A stretch of 42,406 bases of DNA from Rhodoferax sp. OV413 (lineage in GTDB: Bacteria; Pseudomonadota; Gammaproteobacteria; Pseudomonadales; Pseudohongiellaceae), in assembly GCA_943330915.2 (NCBI GenBank), contig CALQJO020000027.1:1-42406 (forward strand). Direction: 5' to 3'. Both the position numbers and the translations under genes were made by a program. The notes under the pieces were generated by a model, which had not been told where the DNA came from, searched no databases, and was given only the letters and a program-made list of their open reading frames with translations. Positions within the stretch are counted from its first letter, which is position 1. Each line of letters opens with the position of its first letter. Below, one piece after another: positions 18,189 to 25,726 of the stretch.

Positions 18189-18714
18189 TCAATAATCCTC
18201 GTAACAGCTGTCTTGCGCGGTGGTACTGGGCTTTGCTTGAACCCTCAGCAATAGCAAGAAGATCGGCGATTTCTGCATGCTGGTAACCTTCCAGCGCAAA
18301 CAAGACAAACACCGCTTTTGCCTGAGCCGGCAACTGCTGAATGGCACGCTCAAGATCACGCGCCTCAGCGCTGTCCAGCGGTTGCTCCAGCAGCTGTGCA
18401 TGGTCTGCGGTGGACTCAAGCTCTTCTGCCTCCACAAAGTGCAGGCGATTGTCCAGTCTCCAGACATCGATTGCTGTGCGCGTTGCAATACTGTGCAGCC
18501 AGGTTGCCAGCGAGCTTTCGCCCTTAAACTCCGGCAAGCGCTGCCAGACCTTAATAAAAATTTCCTGACAGGCGTCCTCGGCCTTCTGCGCATCCCCCAG
18601 CAGCCGCCAGCAAATCGCATACACCCGCGCCACGTGCTGCTGATAGAGCACATAAAACGCTTTGCGATCGCCATTCTGCGCCGAACGAATGACCGGAGTT
18701 ATCTCGACTGCCAT
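18178..18714 (-). CDS. ECF RNA polymerase sigma factor
   Basis: A 178-residue ECF sigma factor from the ATG at 18714. An open frame continues 46 codons upstream, but that part reads through the palindromic repeat and is Pro/Ser-rich, so it is not included. Region 2: FYVLYQQHVARVYAICWRLL and the DACQEIFIKVWQRLPEF core-binding helix; then TWLHSIATRTAIDVWR. Region 4: LERAIQQLPAQAKAVFVL, then GYQHAEIADLLAIAEGSSKA with a QYHRARQLLR recognition helix. Overlaps the next gene by 11 bp. Typical RpoE-like group; its target promoters cannot be deduced. Confidence 0.9.
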   Translation of the reverse strand: MAVEITPVIRSAQNGDRKAFYVLYQQHVARVYAICWRLLGDAQKAEDACQEIFIKVWQRLPEFKGESSLATWLHSIATRTAIDVWRLDNRLHFVEAEELESTADHAQLLEQPLDSAEARDLERAIQQLPAQAKAVFVLFALEGYQHAEIADLLAIAEGSSKAQYHRARQLLRGLLSED

Positions 18715-18785
18715 AACAAACAATTCCCGTGTTTGATGACTAAGACGGCGCCAAACCCAATAAGGTTTAAATCTGGATGGGGCTG

Positions 18786-18863
18786 GGCTGGGGACGGCTG
18801 GGCTGGGGACGGAGAGATCAAAAAATGATCTCTCCGTCCCCAGCCCAAACACCAGCCCAAACA
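18786..18863. repeat. Palindromic repeat element, copy 1
   Basis: A perfect 21-base inverted repeat (arms 18800-18820 and 18826-18846) around an AAAAA loop. Its core GGGGACGGAGAGATCA also occurs in copy 2 at 21081. Flanks are locally duplicated: GGCTGGGGACGG occurs at 18786-18797 and again at 18801-18812, and CAGCCCAAACA occurs at 18841-18851 and 18853-18863. It lies between the ECF sigma start and yaeQ. The symmetric hairpin resembles REP/BIME-type elements mobilised by Y1 transposases; no such transposase gene is in the window. Confidence 0.85.
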
Positions 18864-18919
18864 GGTATCATCGCCGCCGGCGTTATTCTTGTCACTTGAT
18901 CATGAGAACTGTGTGCACC

Positions 18920-19462
18920 ATGGCGACTAAAGCAACTGTATTCAAAGCGTCTCTGCAGATCGCAGATATGGACCGGCACTATTACGAAGACCACAACATC
19001 ACGTTGGCGCGGCATCCGTCGGAAACTGACGAGCGCATGATGGTGCGTTTGCTGGCCTTCGCACTCAATGCCCAGGAGTTTCTGGAGTTCGGCCAAGGCA
19101 TCACCAACGATGAAGAAGCTGACATCTGGAAAAAGGATCTGACCGGGGTGATTGATCTGTGGATTGATGTGGGCACGCCAGACGAGCGACTGATACGCAA
19201 AGCCTGCGGGCGCTCCGGCGAAGTACGTATTTACAGTTATGGCGGTCGCACCGCCGATATCTGGCTGGCACAGAACCTGACGCAGTTTGAGCGCCAGAAG
19301 AATCTGATGATTATCAACCTGGCAACCGAGGACACGCAGGCGCTGGCACTACTTGCCCAGCGCACCATGCAACTGCAGGTCATCATTCAGGACGGGCAGG
19401 TCACGCTGAGTGATAACACCCACAGTGTGACCCTGAATCCGCAAGCGGTTTTTGGTGCCTGA
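18920..19462 (+). CDS. yaeQ: YaeQ family protein
   Basis: A 180-residue protein. The ATG at 18920 is preferred over an in-frame start eight codons earlier because family members begin M-A-x-K-A-T. Visible family blocks are MATKATVFKASLQIADMDRHYY, HPSETDERMMVRLLAFALNA, LWIDVGTPDERLIRKACGRS and RTADIWLAQN. YaeQ has a PD-(D/E)xK-like nuclease fold without demonstrated nuclease activity and has been reported as an RfaH-suppressing protein in enterics; its biochemical role is unsettled. It sits between the palindromic repeat and convergent aspA, as a single gene. Confidence 0.93.
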   Translation: MATKATVFKASLQIADMDRHYYEDHNITLARHPSETDERMMVRLLAFALNAQEFLEFGQGITNDEEADIWKKDLTGVIDLWIDVGTPDERLIRKACGRSGEVRIYSYGGRTADIWLAQNLTQFERQKNLMIINLATEDTQALALLAQRTMQLQVIIQDGQVTLSDNTHSVTLNPQAVFGA

Positions 19463-19523
19463 ACCTAAAGATTGCCTGACATTCAGCAGTGCCTGATCAC
19501 ACAACACACACGCCGCACCGGTT

Positions 19524-20966
19524 TTAACGCCGCTGCGAGCGTGGATACACCATGTTTTCCGGTGTCAGTATTTCGATCAGCAGGGATTCCTCAATCAGTC
19601 CCTCTTCTCTGACCAGTTCCAACACACCGCGCCCTGTGAGCAGGGCAATCCCGGCAATACGCGTGGCATTGTCGTAACCAATGTAGGGATTCAGTGCCGT
19701 GATCAATCCTATCGAGTTGTTTACCAGCTCGCGGCAACGGTCTTCGTTCGCGGTAATACCCACAATACAACGCTCGCGCAGCATATCCATGGCGCGGCGC
19801 AGCAAACGCATCGACTCAAGAATCTTGTACGCAATCAGCGGCTCCATGACATTAAGTTGTAGCTGGCCCGCTTCGGCGGCCATGGTTATCGCCAGATCAT
19901 TACCAATGACCTGATACGCCACCTGATTGACCGCCTCAGGGATCACCGGATTGACCTTGCCCGGCATGATGGAAGAGCCCGGCTGCTGTGGCGGCAGGTT
20001 GATTTCAAACAGCCCGGTGCGCGGACCACTGGACAACAAGCGCAGGTCATTACAGATCTTGGACAGTTTGACCGCCAGACGCTTGGTCATTCCCGAAAAC
20101 AACACAAACGCTCCCATATCCGAGGTTGCTTCAATCAGATCCGGTGCCAGGCGCATCGGATGACCACAAATCCGCGTCAAGTGATTGACCGCCAACACCG
20201 CATAACGCGGGTCAGCATTGAGCCCGGTGCCTATGGCAGTGCCGCCCAGATTAACTTCGCGTATCAGGTCGTAAAGACCCTCGATACGCTCCACATCTTC
20301 ACCTAACGTGGTGGCAAATGCGCCAAACTCCTGGCCCAGAGTCATTGGCACAGCATCCTGCAGCTGAGTACGACCCATTTTGATGATTGATTTAAATTCG
20401 TCACGCTTAACGGCAAACGCCTGCTGCAACAGCGTCAGACTATCCACCAGTTCAGAATGGGACAACTGCAGCCCTACACGAATGGCCGTGGGATAGGCAT
20501 CGTTGGTTGACTGCGACATGTTGACGTCATTATTGGGATGCAGCCTGCTGTAATCGCCCTTCCCAAATCCCAGATGCTCCAGAGCGACATTAGCGATCAC
20601 TTCGTTGGCATTCATGTTGGTGGAGGTGCCCGCTCCGCCCTGAATCATGTCAACAACAAACTGATCATGAAACTCGCCATTGATGATGCGGTCACAAGCC
20701 ACACAAATCGCATCAAACTTGACACTCTCCAGCTCGCCAATATCGTGGTTGGCAAAGGCGGCGGCCTTTTTCACCATCGCCAGACCCACGATCAACTTGG
20801 GGAAGTGCGCCAGCGGCACGCCGGACAATATGAAATTCTCCAGTGCACGCTGAGTCTGAACACCATAATAGGCCTCTGCCGGCACCGCCAATTGTCCCAG
20901 CAGATCCTTTTCAAAACGGTGTGGGCCCTTTACTACATCATCCTGACGCGGGATTGGAATCATCAT
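19524..20966 (-). CDS. aspA: Aspartate ammonia-lyase
   Basis: A 480-residue enzyme of the aspartase/fumarase superfamily; aspartase converts aspartate to fumarate and ammonia. The signature loop GSSIMPGKVNP (residues 330-340) contains the catalytic Ser. GGAGTSTNMNANEV, QSTNDAYPTAIR and KMGRTQLQDAVPMT are conserved. The overall pattern (AYYGVQTQRALENF, LLSSGPRTGLFEINLP, GITANEDRCRELVNNSIG) is closer to E. coli AspA than to FumC. The loop has Gly where E. coli AspA has Ala, so fumarase activity is not entirely excluded. Two adjacent ATGs (20966, 20963) are possible starts. Divergent from mrcB across copy 2 of the repeat. Confidence 0.88.
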   Translation of the reverse strand: MMIPIPRQDDVVKGPHRFEKDLLGQLAVPAEAYYGVQTQRALENFILSGVPLAHFPKLIVGLAMVKKAAAFANHDIGELESVKFDAICVACDRIINGEFHDQFVVDMIQGGAGTSTNMNANEVIANVALEHLGFGKGDYSRLHPNNDVNMSQSTNDAYPTAIRVGLQLSHSELVDSLTLLQQAFAVKRDEFKSIIKMGRTQLQDAVPMTLGQEFGAFATTLGEDVERIEGLYDLIREVNLGGTAIGTGLNADPRYAVLAVNHLTRICGHPMRLAPDLIEATSDMGAFVLFSGMTKRLAVKLSKICNDLRLLSSGPRTGLFEINLPPQQPGSSIMPGKVNPVIPEAVNQVAYQVIGNDLAITMAAEAGQLQLNVMEPLIAYKILESMRLLRRAMDMLRERCIVGITANEDRCRELVNNSIGLITALNPYIGYDNATRIAGIALLTGRGVLELVREEGLIEESLLIEILTPENMVYPRSQRR

Positions 20967-21080
20967 GCATATATCCTGTAATGGTCTTGAAATGGACTAT
21001 TGTGTCTTATGCCAGACAGTATAGCGATATCGGCAGTTTGACGCGGATTGTAATGGCGCTGAATGGGGATGTGGCACTTA

Positions 21081-21142
21081 GTGGGGACGGAGAGATCAAA
21101 AATTGATCTCTCCGTCCCCACGACTAACCGCACGACTAACCG
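21081..21142. repeat. Palindromic repeat element, copy 2
   Basis: A perfect 19-base inverted repeat (arms 21081-21099 and 21103-21121) around AAA, with the same GGGGACGGAGAGATCA core as copy 1 at 18800. Beyond the core the two copies differ. The right flank CACGACTAACCG is tandemly duplicated (21119-21130 and 21131-21142), paralleling the duplicated flanks of copy 1. It lies in the aspA/mrcB divergent gap, 16 bp before the mrcB ATG. Confidence 0.85.
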
Positions 21143-21143
21143 T

Positions 21144-21149
21144 TATACT
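21144..21149 (+). promoter_or_regulatory. Candidate -10 hexamer immediately before mrcB
   Basis: TATACT at 21144-21149 matches the sigma70 -10 at five of six bases. It lies only 8 bp before the mrcB ATG at 21158, so initiation here would give an almost leaderless mRNA. No good -35 lies 16-18 bp upstream and no Shine-Dalgarno precedes the ATG. Weak prediction. Confidence 0.25.
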
Positions 21150-21157
21150 AGCTGCCC

Positions 21158-23509
21158 ATGACAACTTCACGATCTTCAAAGACACCAGCAAAACCCGCGA
21201 AGCCGCGGCGAGCCGGGGCGTCCGGCAAAATGGGCTGGCTTGTGCGTCGGATGGTTTTGCTGTTAGTGGCCGCCATTGCCATCTGGTGCGTCTGGATTGA
21301 CTACAAGATCCGCCGTGACTTCAGCGCATTGCAATGGGCTCTGCCGGCAAGGCTGTATGCGCGCCCGGTTGAGCTCTATGCCGGTGCACACCTGTCGGCA
21401 GCAGATTTGACCGACACCTTGCAAAGGCTGGGTTACCGCGAAGCCAATCAGGTCAACGAGCCAGGGGAGTTTAATGCCAACAGCTCACGGGTGAGGTTGT
21501 GGACACGCGGCTTCAGTTTCTGGGATGGAGAAGAGCCCAGCGTCTATGTCGATGTCGACTTTCTGGGACGACGGGTAAACTCATTACGCGGCAACGAAGC
21601 AACCGGGGAGCTGGCACTCGCGCGGCTGGAACCCGTCGAAATTGCGCAGATCAACCCGGATACCGGTGAAGATCGGCTGCCGCTGGCACTCAGCGACGTT
21701 CCTGAACACCTGGTCAACGCCGTGATCGCCGTCGAAGATCAGCGGTTTTACAGCCATTTTGGCGTTGATCCGATTGGTATTGCCCGCGCCTTTGTCACCA
21801 ATGTGCGTGCCGGCAGCATTGTGCAGGGTGGCAGCACATTGACACAGCAACTGATCAAAAACCTGTATCTGACTGAAGCACAAACGCTGCGCCGGAAAAT
21901 CGAAGAGGCGCTGATGGCGCTGGCCCTCGAACTGCATTTCAGCAAAGACGAAATCCTTGGCGCTTACATGAACGAAATTTTCCTCGGCCAGGATGGCAAT
22001 CGCGCCATCCATGGTTTTGCGCTGGCGGCAGAGCATTACTTCGGGCGCCAGCTGGACGAGCTCGAGCTGGATGAACTGGCTTTGCTGGCCGGATTGCCGC
22101 GTGGTGCGTCGTTTTACCATCCGCGCCGCAATCCTCAACGGGCAACCGACCGGCGCAATGTCGTGCTGACGCAAATGATGAACCAGGGATTTATCACCCA
22201 GCAACAAATGGAGCAGGCGCAGGCGCAAGAGCTCAGTGTATCGGCGCGCCCGACACAACGCGGCAGTGGTTATCCGGCGTTTATGGATCTGGTGCGCAAC
22301 GACCTGTCACGCGATTACGATGCTGACGCGCTGCAGACTGAAGGATTGCGTATCTTCACCACGCTGGACCTTCGCGTTCAGAACACCATGGAAGCCGCTC
22401 TGGTTGATGCAGTCGCCGCTGTTGAGGTGCCTGACAGACCGGACCGTCCTGCGGGCGATCCGCTTGAAGCGGCGATGGTGATCACTGACGCCAGTACCGG
22501 CGATATCCGCGCGGTCGCCGGCAGCAGACGACCCGGCTATACCGGTTTTAACCGTGCGCTGCGAGCCGTCAGACCGATAGGGTCGCTGGTCAAACCGGCC
22601 GTGGTGCTGACCGCTCTGGAGTCCGGCGACTTTACGCTGGCCAGCATACTCAGCGACGCGCCGGTGACTATCGCGCTGGACGGCGGCGATTCGTGGTCAC
22701 CCCGCAATTACGATAACCAGATGTATGGCGATGTGTATCTGTACGACTCACTGCAACGCTCATTAAATCTGGCCACCGTAGATCTGGGCATGCAGATAGG
22801 CGTAGCCGATGTGGTGGAGACCTTGCAGGAACTGGGCCTTAAGAGTAATCCCCCGCCTTTCCCATCGGTCTTGCTGGGTTCTGTGAACATGAGCCCACTC
22901 GATGTTGCACAGATGTACCAGACACTGGCCAGCAACGGCTTTCGTTCACCCCTGCGCGCCGTGGAAGCGGTGACAACCGGCACCGGCGAACGCCTCGCCC
23001 GTTATGGCATCGAAACCCAGCAGGTCGCCGATCCGGCCGACATGTTCCTGCTGGAATGGGCCATGCAGGGTGTTTTTGAACGCGGGACCGCGCGCAACAT
23101 GATAAACCGGCTCGACAACAACCTGCCCCTTGCCGGCAAAACCGGCACCACTAACGATCTGCGGGACAGCTGGTTTGCAGGTTATGGCAGCGATCTGGTT
23201 GGCGTGGTCTGGCTTGGGCACGATGACAACCGCGAAACCGGATTAACCGGATCCTCCGGTGCGCTGCGGGTATGGACAGACATTATGGGCAGACTCGACA
23301 TACAACCACGACAGTCGTTTGCCCCCTCCGACATTGTATTCCAGCGTGTTGCCGGGCAACCCGTGCGCAGCGGCAGCGGACCTGACTGCAGTAATGCCGT
23401 AATGCTGCCCTTCAGAGCTGGACAGTTGCCTGACCCGGCTACCCGCTGTGACAATACCGACACCTTGCTCGACACCTTGATCGACCGCGTCAGGAACCTA
23501 AACCCATGA
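21158..23509 (+). CDS. mrcB: Penicillin-binding protein 1B (bifunctional glycosyltransferase/transpeptidase)
   Basis: A 783-residue class A PBP that polymerises and crosslinks peptidoglycan. It has a short basic cytoplasmic tail, one membrane helix (residues 32-47) and a UB2H-like domain (LPARLYARPVELYAGAHLS onward, about 60-150). The GT51 domain has EDQRFYSHFGVD (catalytic Glu193) and GGSTLTQQLIKN. The transpeptidase domain has SLVK (Ser476), SLN (535-537) and KTGTT (661-665). The UB2H domain and the linked lipoprotein distinguish it from PBP1A. No strong ribosome-binding site precedes the ATG. The stop overlaps the next gene start by 4 bp (ATGA). Confidence 0.95.
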   Translation: MTTSRSSKTPAKPAKPRRAGASGKMGWLVRRMVLLLVAAIAIWCVWIDYKIRRDFSALQWALPARLYARPVELYAGAHLSAADLTDTLQRLGYREANQVNEPGEFNANSSRVRLWTRGFSFWDGEEPSVYVDVDFLGRRVNSLRGNEATGELALARLEPVEIAQINPDTGEDRLPLALSDVPEHLVNAVIAVEDQRFYSHFGVDPIGIARAFVTNVRAGSIVQGGSTLTQQLIKNLYLTEAQTLRRKIEEALMALALELHFSKDEILGAYMNEIFLGQDGNRAIHGFALAAEHYFGRQLDELELDELALLAGLPRGASFYHPRRNPQRATDRRNVVLTQMMNQGFITQQQMEQAQAQELSVSARPTQRGSGYPAFMDLVRNDLSRDYDADALQTEGLRIFTTLDLRVQNTMEAALVDAVAAVEVPDRPDRPAGDPLEAAMVITDASTGDIRAVAGSRRPGYTGFNRALRAVRPIGSLVKPAVVLTALESGDFTLASILSDAPVTIALDGGDSWSPRNYDNQMYGDVYLYDSLQRSLNLATVDLGMQIGVADVVETLQELGLKSNPPPFPSVLLGSVNMSPLDVAQMYQTLASNGFRSPLRAVEAVTTGTGERLARYGIETQQVADPADMFLLEWAMQGVFERGTARNMINRLDNNLPLAGKTGTTNDLRDSWFAGYGSDLVGVVWLGHDDNRETGLTGSSGALRVWTDIMGRLDIQPRQSFAPSDIVFQRVAGQPVRSGSGPDCSNAVMLPFRAGQLPDPATRCDNTDTLLDTLIDRVRNLNP

Positions 23510-24042
23510 TGACCCGAATCAGTGTTTTACTGTTACTGAGCCTGCTCAGTGCCTGCGCCAGCAATAGTGGAGCCTCACGCCCTGGGGCTCCGGTGTCCAC
23601 CAGCGAACCCGCCTCCGTGCGTGACGCGGCTGAGGCGGCTGCGCCCGTGCAGGAAGCTGCAAGATCCTTTCCGGTTCAGGTGCCGCCGCAACGGGTGGAC
23701 ATTCCGGCTCAGCCCGAGACAACACCACCACCCGAACCGGTTCCTGAAACCCCGCGGGAGCGCGCAGCACCTGCGGGCACACCGGCATCGACCTTACTGG
23801 CCTCGGTAGATCAGGCGATTGCCGATGGTGACCTGGAGCGAGCCGCCGCCGTGAGTGAGCGCGCTTTGCGAATCAGCCCGCGTGATGGTTATCTGTGGTA
23901 TCGGCTGGCCAGTATTCGTTATCAGCAACAGCGTTATGGTGAAGCCGAAGGGTTTGCACGCCGTGCACTGAGCTTTGCCGGCAATGATGGCGATCTGAGC
24001 AGGGAGATCAATAATCTGCTCGGGCAGATCAGTCAGCGCTGA
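23506..24042 (+). CDS. TPR lipoprotein, likely PBP1b activator (LpoP-like)
   Basis: A 178-residue lipoprotein with lipobox LLSAC (Cys17), then a Pro/Ala/Glu-rich, presumably disordered linker of about 85 residues. The C-terminus has TPR-like helices: LLASVDQAIADGDLERAAAV, then RDGYLWYRLASIRYQQQRYG. Ser-Asn residues near the lipid anchor suggest outer-membrane sorting. In Pseudomonas the TPR lipoprotein LpoP, encoded next to PBP1b, activates that synthase from the outer membrane. This protein has the same architecture and its ATG overlaps the mrcB stop. The long linker could span the periplasm. Activity is inferred from architecture and gene order, not from sequence identity checked here. Confidence 0.8.
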   Translation: MMTRISVLLLLSLLSACASNSGASRPGAPVSTSEPASVRDAAEAAAPVQEAARSFPVQVPPQRVDIPAQPETTPPPEPVPETPRERAAPAGTPASTLLASVDQAIADGDLERAAAVSERALRISPRDGYLWYRLASIRYQQQRYGEAEGFARRALSFAGNDGDLSREINNLLGQISQR

Positions 24043-24054
24043 CGCGGCGGATTC

Positions 24055-24078
24055 TTGCCCAACGGAAGTCTCGGGCAA
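24055..24078. terminator. Hairpin between convergent lpoP-like and hydrolase genes
   Basis: TTGCCC (24055-24060) and GGGCAA (24073-24078) form a six-base stem with a 12-base loop in the 60 bp convergent gap. On the minus strand a small GCCG/CGGC stem followed by CTTTTT precedes it (around 24082-24095). Either could terminate the hydrolase transcript; neither is strong. Confidence 0.3.
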
Positions 24079-24102
24079 AAAGGCCGTTCCCGGCAAAGGC
24101 GT

Positions 24103-24999
24103 TTATCGGGTCTGGATCAGCCAACGCTCGTCGGCACACAACACACAATCTTCACCTTCGAACATCCGCGCGGCCTGTGCATCGTCAAGCAATTTCCAGC
24201 GCAGCCACGCGGTCATGGGGCCGCGAAAACTCCCCCCGGTATTCATGGGTGCAAAGTGTGTAGCGCCGCGCAGGTTTGCCCAGAACACCGGCACATTGGC
24301 AGCGTCGAACACTGGCTGCTGATTTGTCGCGGCGCTTGCACTAAAGTCCTCCTGACCGGACAACAGCAACATCGGCCCACGCTGATTGGCTGCTGCCTGA
24401 GGGTTATGCCGCTCGCCCAGCACATAAGGCTGGATTGCTACCACGGTGGTGATGCGTTCATCACGGCCCAACATGATCGCACCTCCACCGCCCTGCGAAT
24501 GGCCCGCCGCGGCCACGCGCCCGGTGTCGACACGTTGAAAGAAGGGGCTGGCACTATCAGAGTGCTGAGTGAGCATGTAATTCAGACAATCGCGCATTTC
24601 GACGCCACGACCGGCATTGGGTGACATGGACGCCACCACAATCAACTCATGGCTGGCCCACTGTTCCAACAAGCTACGATAGGACGCAGGGCTGGCATGA
24701 GTGCCATTGCCCCAGATCACCAGCGGATGTTGTTTGCGCTGACCTGACGGCGCATCAGGCGTTAACCATTCACGCGGATGAAATATGCGGCAGTGCAGCC
24801 CGCCGCGGGTTTCAACAATGTTTATCTGCGCACCAGGGTCAAAAAATGACTGAGACAAGGCGATGTGATCATCAGCCGGCCTGGCTGCGCAACCGGCCAT
24901 TATCAAACCCAGCGCAAGCAGAACACCTGCAGCAACAGGTGTGCTGCAGGTTGAGGACTCACGGGGCACGCTCTGATGCCTCAAGCGTTGATCCGTCAA
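24103..24999 (-). CDS. Lipoprotein alpha/beta hydrolase (chlorophyllase/PETase-like serine hydrolase)
   Basis: Up to 298 residues from a TTG start at 24999 that overlaps the preceding GST stop; a GTG 10 codons later is an alternative. The signal peptide ends in lipobox IMAGC (Cys37). The hydrolase fold shows an oxyanion-loop WGNGTHASPASYRSL, nucleophile elbow GHSQGGGG (Ser168), acid SGQEDFS (Asp218) and base GATHFAP (His248). The GHSxGGGG elbow and the order of elements match the chlorophyllase/dienelactone-like group that includes polyester cutinases, although those usually have Met after Ser. The C-terminal CVLC pair could form a disulfide. Substrate is unknown, but cell-surface esterase activity is likely. 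Confidence 0.82.
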   Translation of the reverse strand: MTDQRLRHQSVPRESSTCSTPVAAGVLLALGLIMAGCAARPADDHIALSQSFFDPGAQINIVETRGGLHCRIFHPREWLTPDAPSGQRKQHPLVIWGNGTHASPASYRSLLEQWASHELIVVASMSPNAGRGVEMRDCLNYMLTQHSDSASPFFQRVDTGRVAAAGHSQGGGGAIMLGRDERITTVVAIQPYVLGERHNPQAAANQRGPMLLLSGQEDFSASAATNQQPVFDAANVPVFWANLRGATHFAPMNTGGSFRGPMTAWLRWKLLDDAQAARMFEGEDCVLCADERWLIQTR

Positions 25000-25715
25000 C
25001 CGCCGACGCCTCCGTCCCCGGCAGTCTGCCCAACAATCGTGCGCAAATCTGCCGTCACCCGGCCCACGGCAGCAATACCCTTTTCATGGCCAGGATCAAG
25101 CCAGGGCTCGGCCAAGGCTTCACGCTGCCATTGCTGCATGCCGGGTAGCTCCAGCAGCAATTGCGCGTAGGCCATACACGCCGGACTCAATTGAAGACCG
25201 TAGGTCTGAATGCGGTAGGCAACCGGGGCAAAAAACGCATCAACCGCGCTGAATGCGCTGCCAGCCAGGTAGGGTCCGCCAAACAATTCCAGCCCTTCAG
25301 ACCAGAGTTCTTCAAGCCGGTTGAGATCTTGCTGCAGTGCAGGCGATATCTCGTGTAATGCCACACGCAGACCAACGTTCATGCCGCAGATGTCGCGTAA
25401 CACTGAAAACCCCGAATGCATTTCGGCGGCGGCACATCGCGCCCAGGTGCGTGCCCGGTCATCACCAGGCCATACACCTTCGCGGCGCTCTGCCAGATAC
25501 TCAGTAATCCCCATGGAATCCCAGACCGCCACGCCATTGTCCATCAGGCACGGAACTTTGCCGCTGGGGCTGAACTTGCGAAATAACTCCCAGCTGGAGC
25601 CATCACAAAACGGCACCAGATCCTCTTCAAAGGTGATGCCCAGTTGACGCATCAATATCCAGGGGCGCAAAGACCAGGACGAATAATTTTTGTTGGCGAT
25701 AAACAAAGTGAACAT
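24996..25715 (-). CDS. Glutathione S-transferase family protein (zeta-like N-domain)
   Basis: A 239-residue GST. The N-terminus NKNYSSWSLRPWILMRQL has the S-S-W-S-L-R-P-W catalytic loop seen in a widespread bacterial GST subgroup related to zeta class; the first Ser residues are the likely glutathione-activating ones. SPSGKVPCLMDNG contains the cis-Pro and VWDSMGITEYLAE the glutathione-binding DS. The C-domain is helical with AFSAVDAFFAPVAYR. The last 15 residues are a Gly-rich tail not needed for the fold. It begins 11 bp after the DHFR-like gene and overlaps the hydrolase gene, forming an operon. Substrate unknown. Confidence 0.9.
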   Translation of the reverse strand: MFTLFIANKNYSSWSLRPWILMRQLGITFEEDLVPFCDGSSWELFRKFSPSGKVPCLMDNGVAVWDSMGITEYLAERREGVWPGDDRARTWARCAAAEMHSGFSVLRDICGMNVGLRVALHEISPALQQDLNRLEELWSEGLELFGGPYLAGSAFSAVDAFFAPVAYRIQTYGLQLSPACMAYAQLLLELPGMQQWQREALAEPWLDPGHEKGIAAVGRVTADLRTIVGQTAGDGGVGG

Positions 25716-25726
25716 AAATTCTCTCC

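Noticed and set aside
18715-18852. Longer N-terminus for the second ECF sigma factor
   Set aside because: The extra 46 codons read through the palindromic repeat, giving Pro/Ser-rich sequence unlike sigma region 2.
20967-21080. Promoter for aspA with TATACT on the minus strand near 21018-21023
   Set aside because: No -35 match at 16-18 bp spacing, so not listed as a feature.
21584-22258. 224-codon minus-strand frame inside mrcB
   Set aside because: Antisense to the glycosyltransferase domain; no family features.
25005-25022. CCTCCGTCCCC resembling the palindromic repeat core
   Set aside because: Only part of one arm matches, there is no hairpin, and it lies in the Gly-rich tail of the GST coding sequence.
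24055-25148. Two consecutive plus-strand frames (189 and 175 codons) with an ATGA-like overlap
   Set aside because: They mimic an operon but are antisense to the hydrolase and GST genes, whose motifs are intact.
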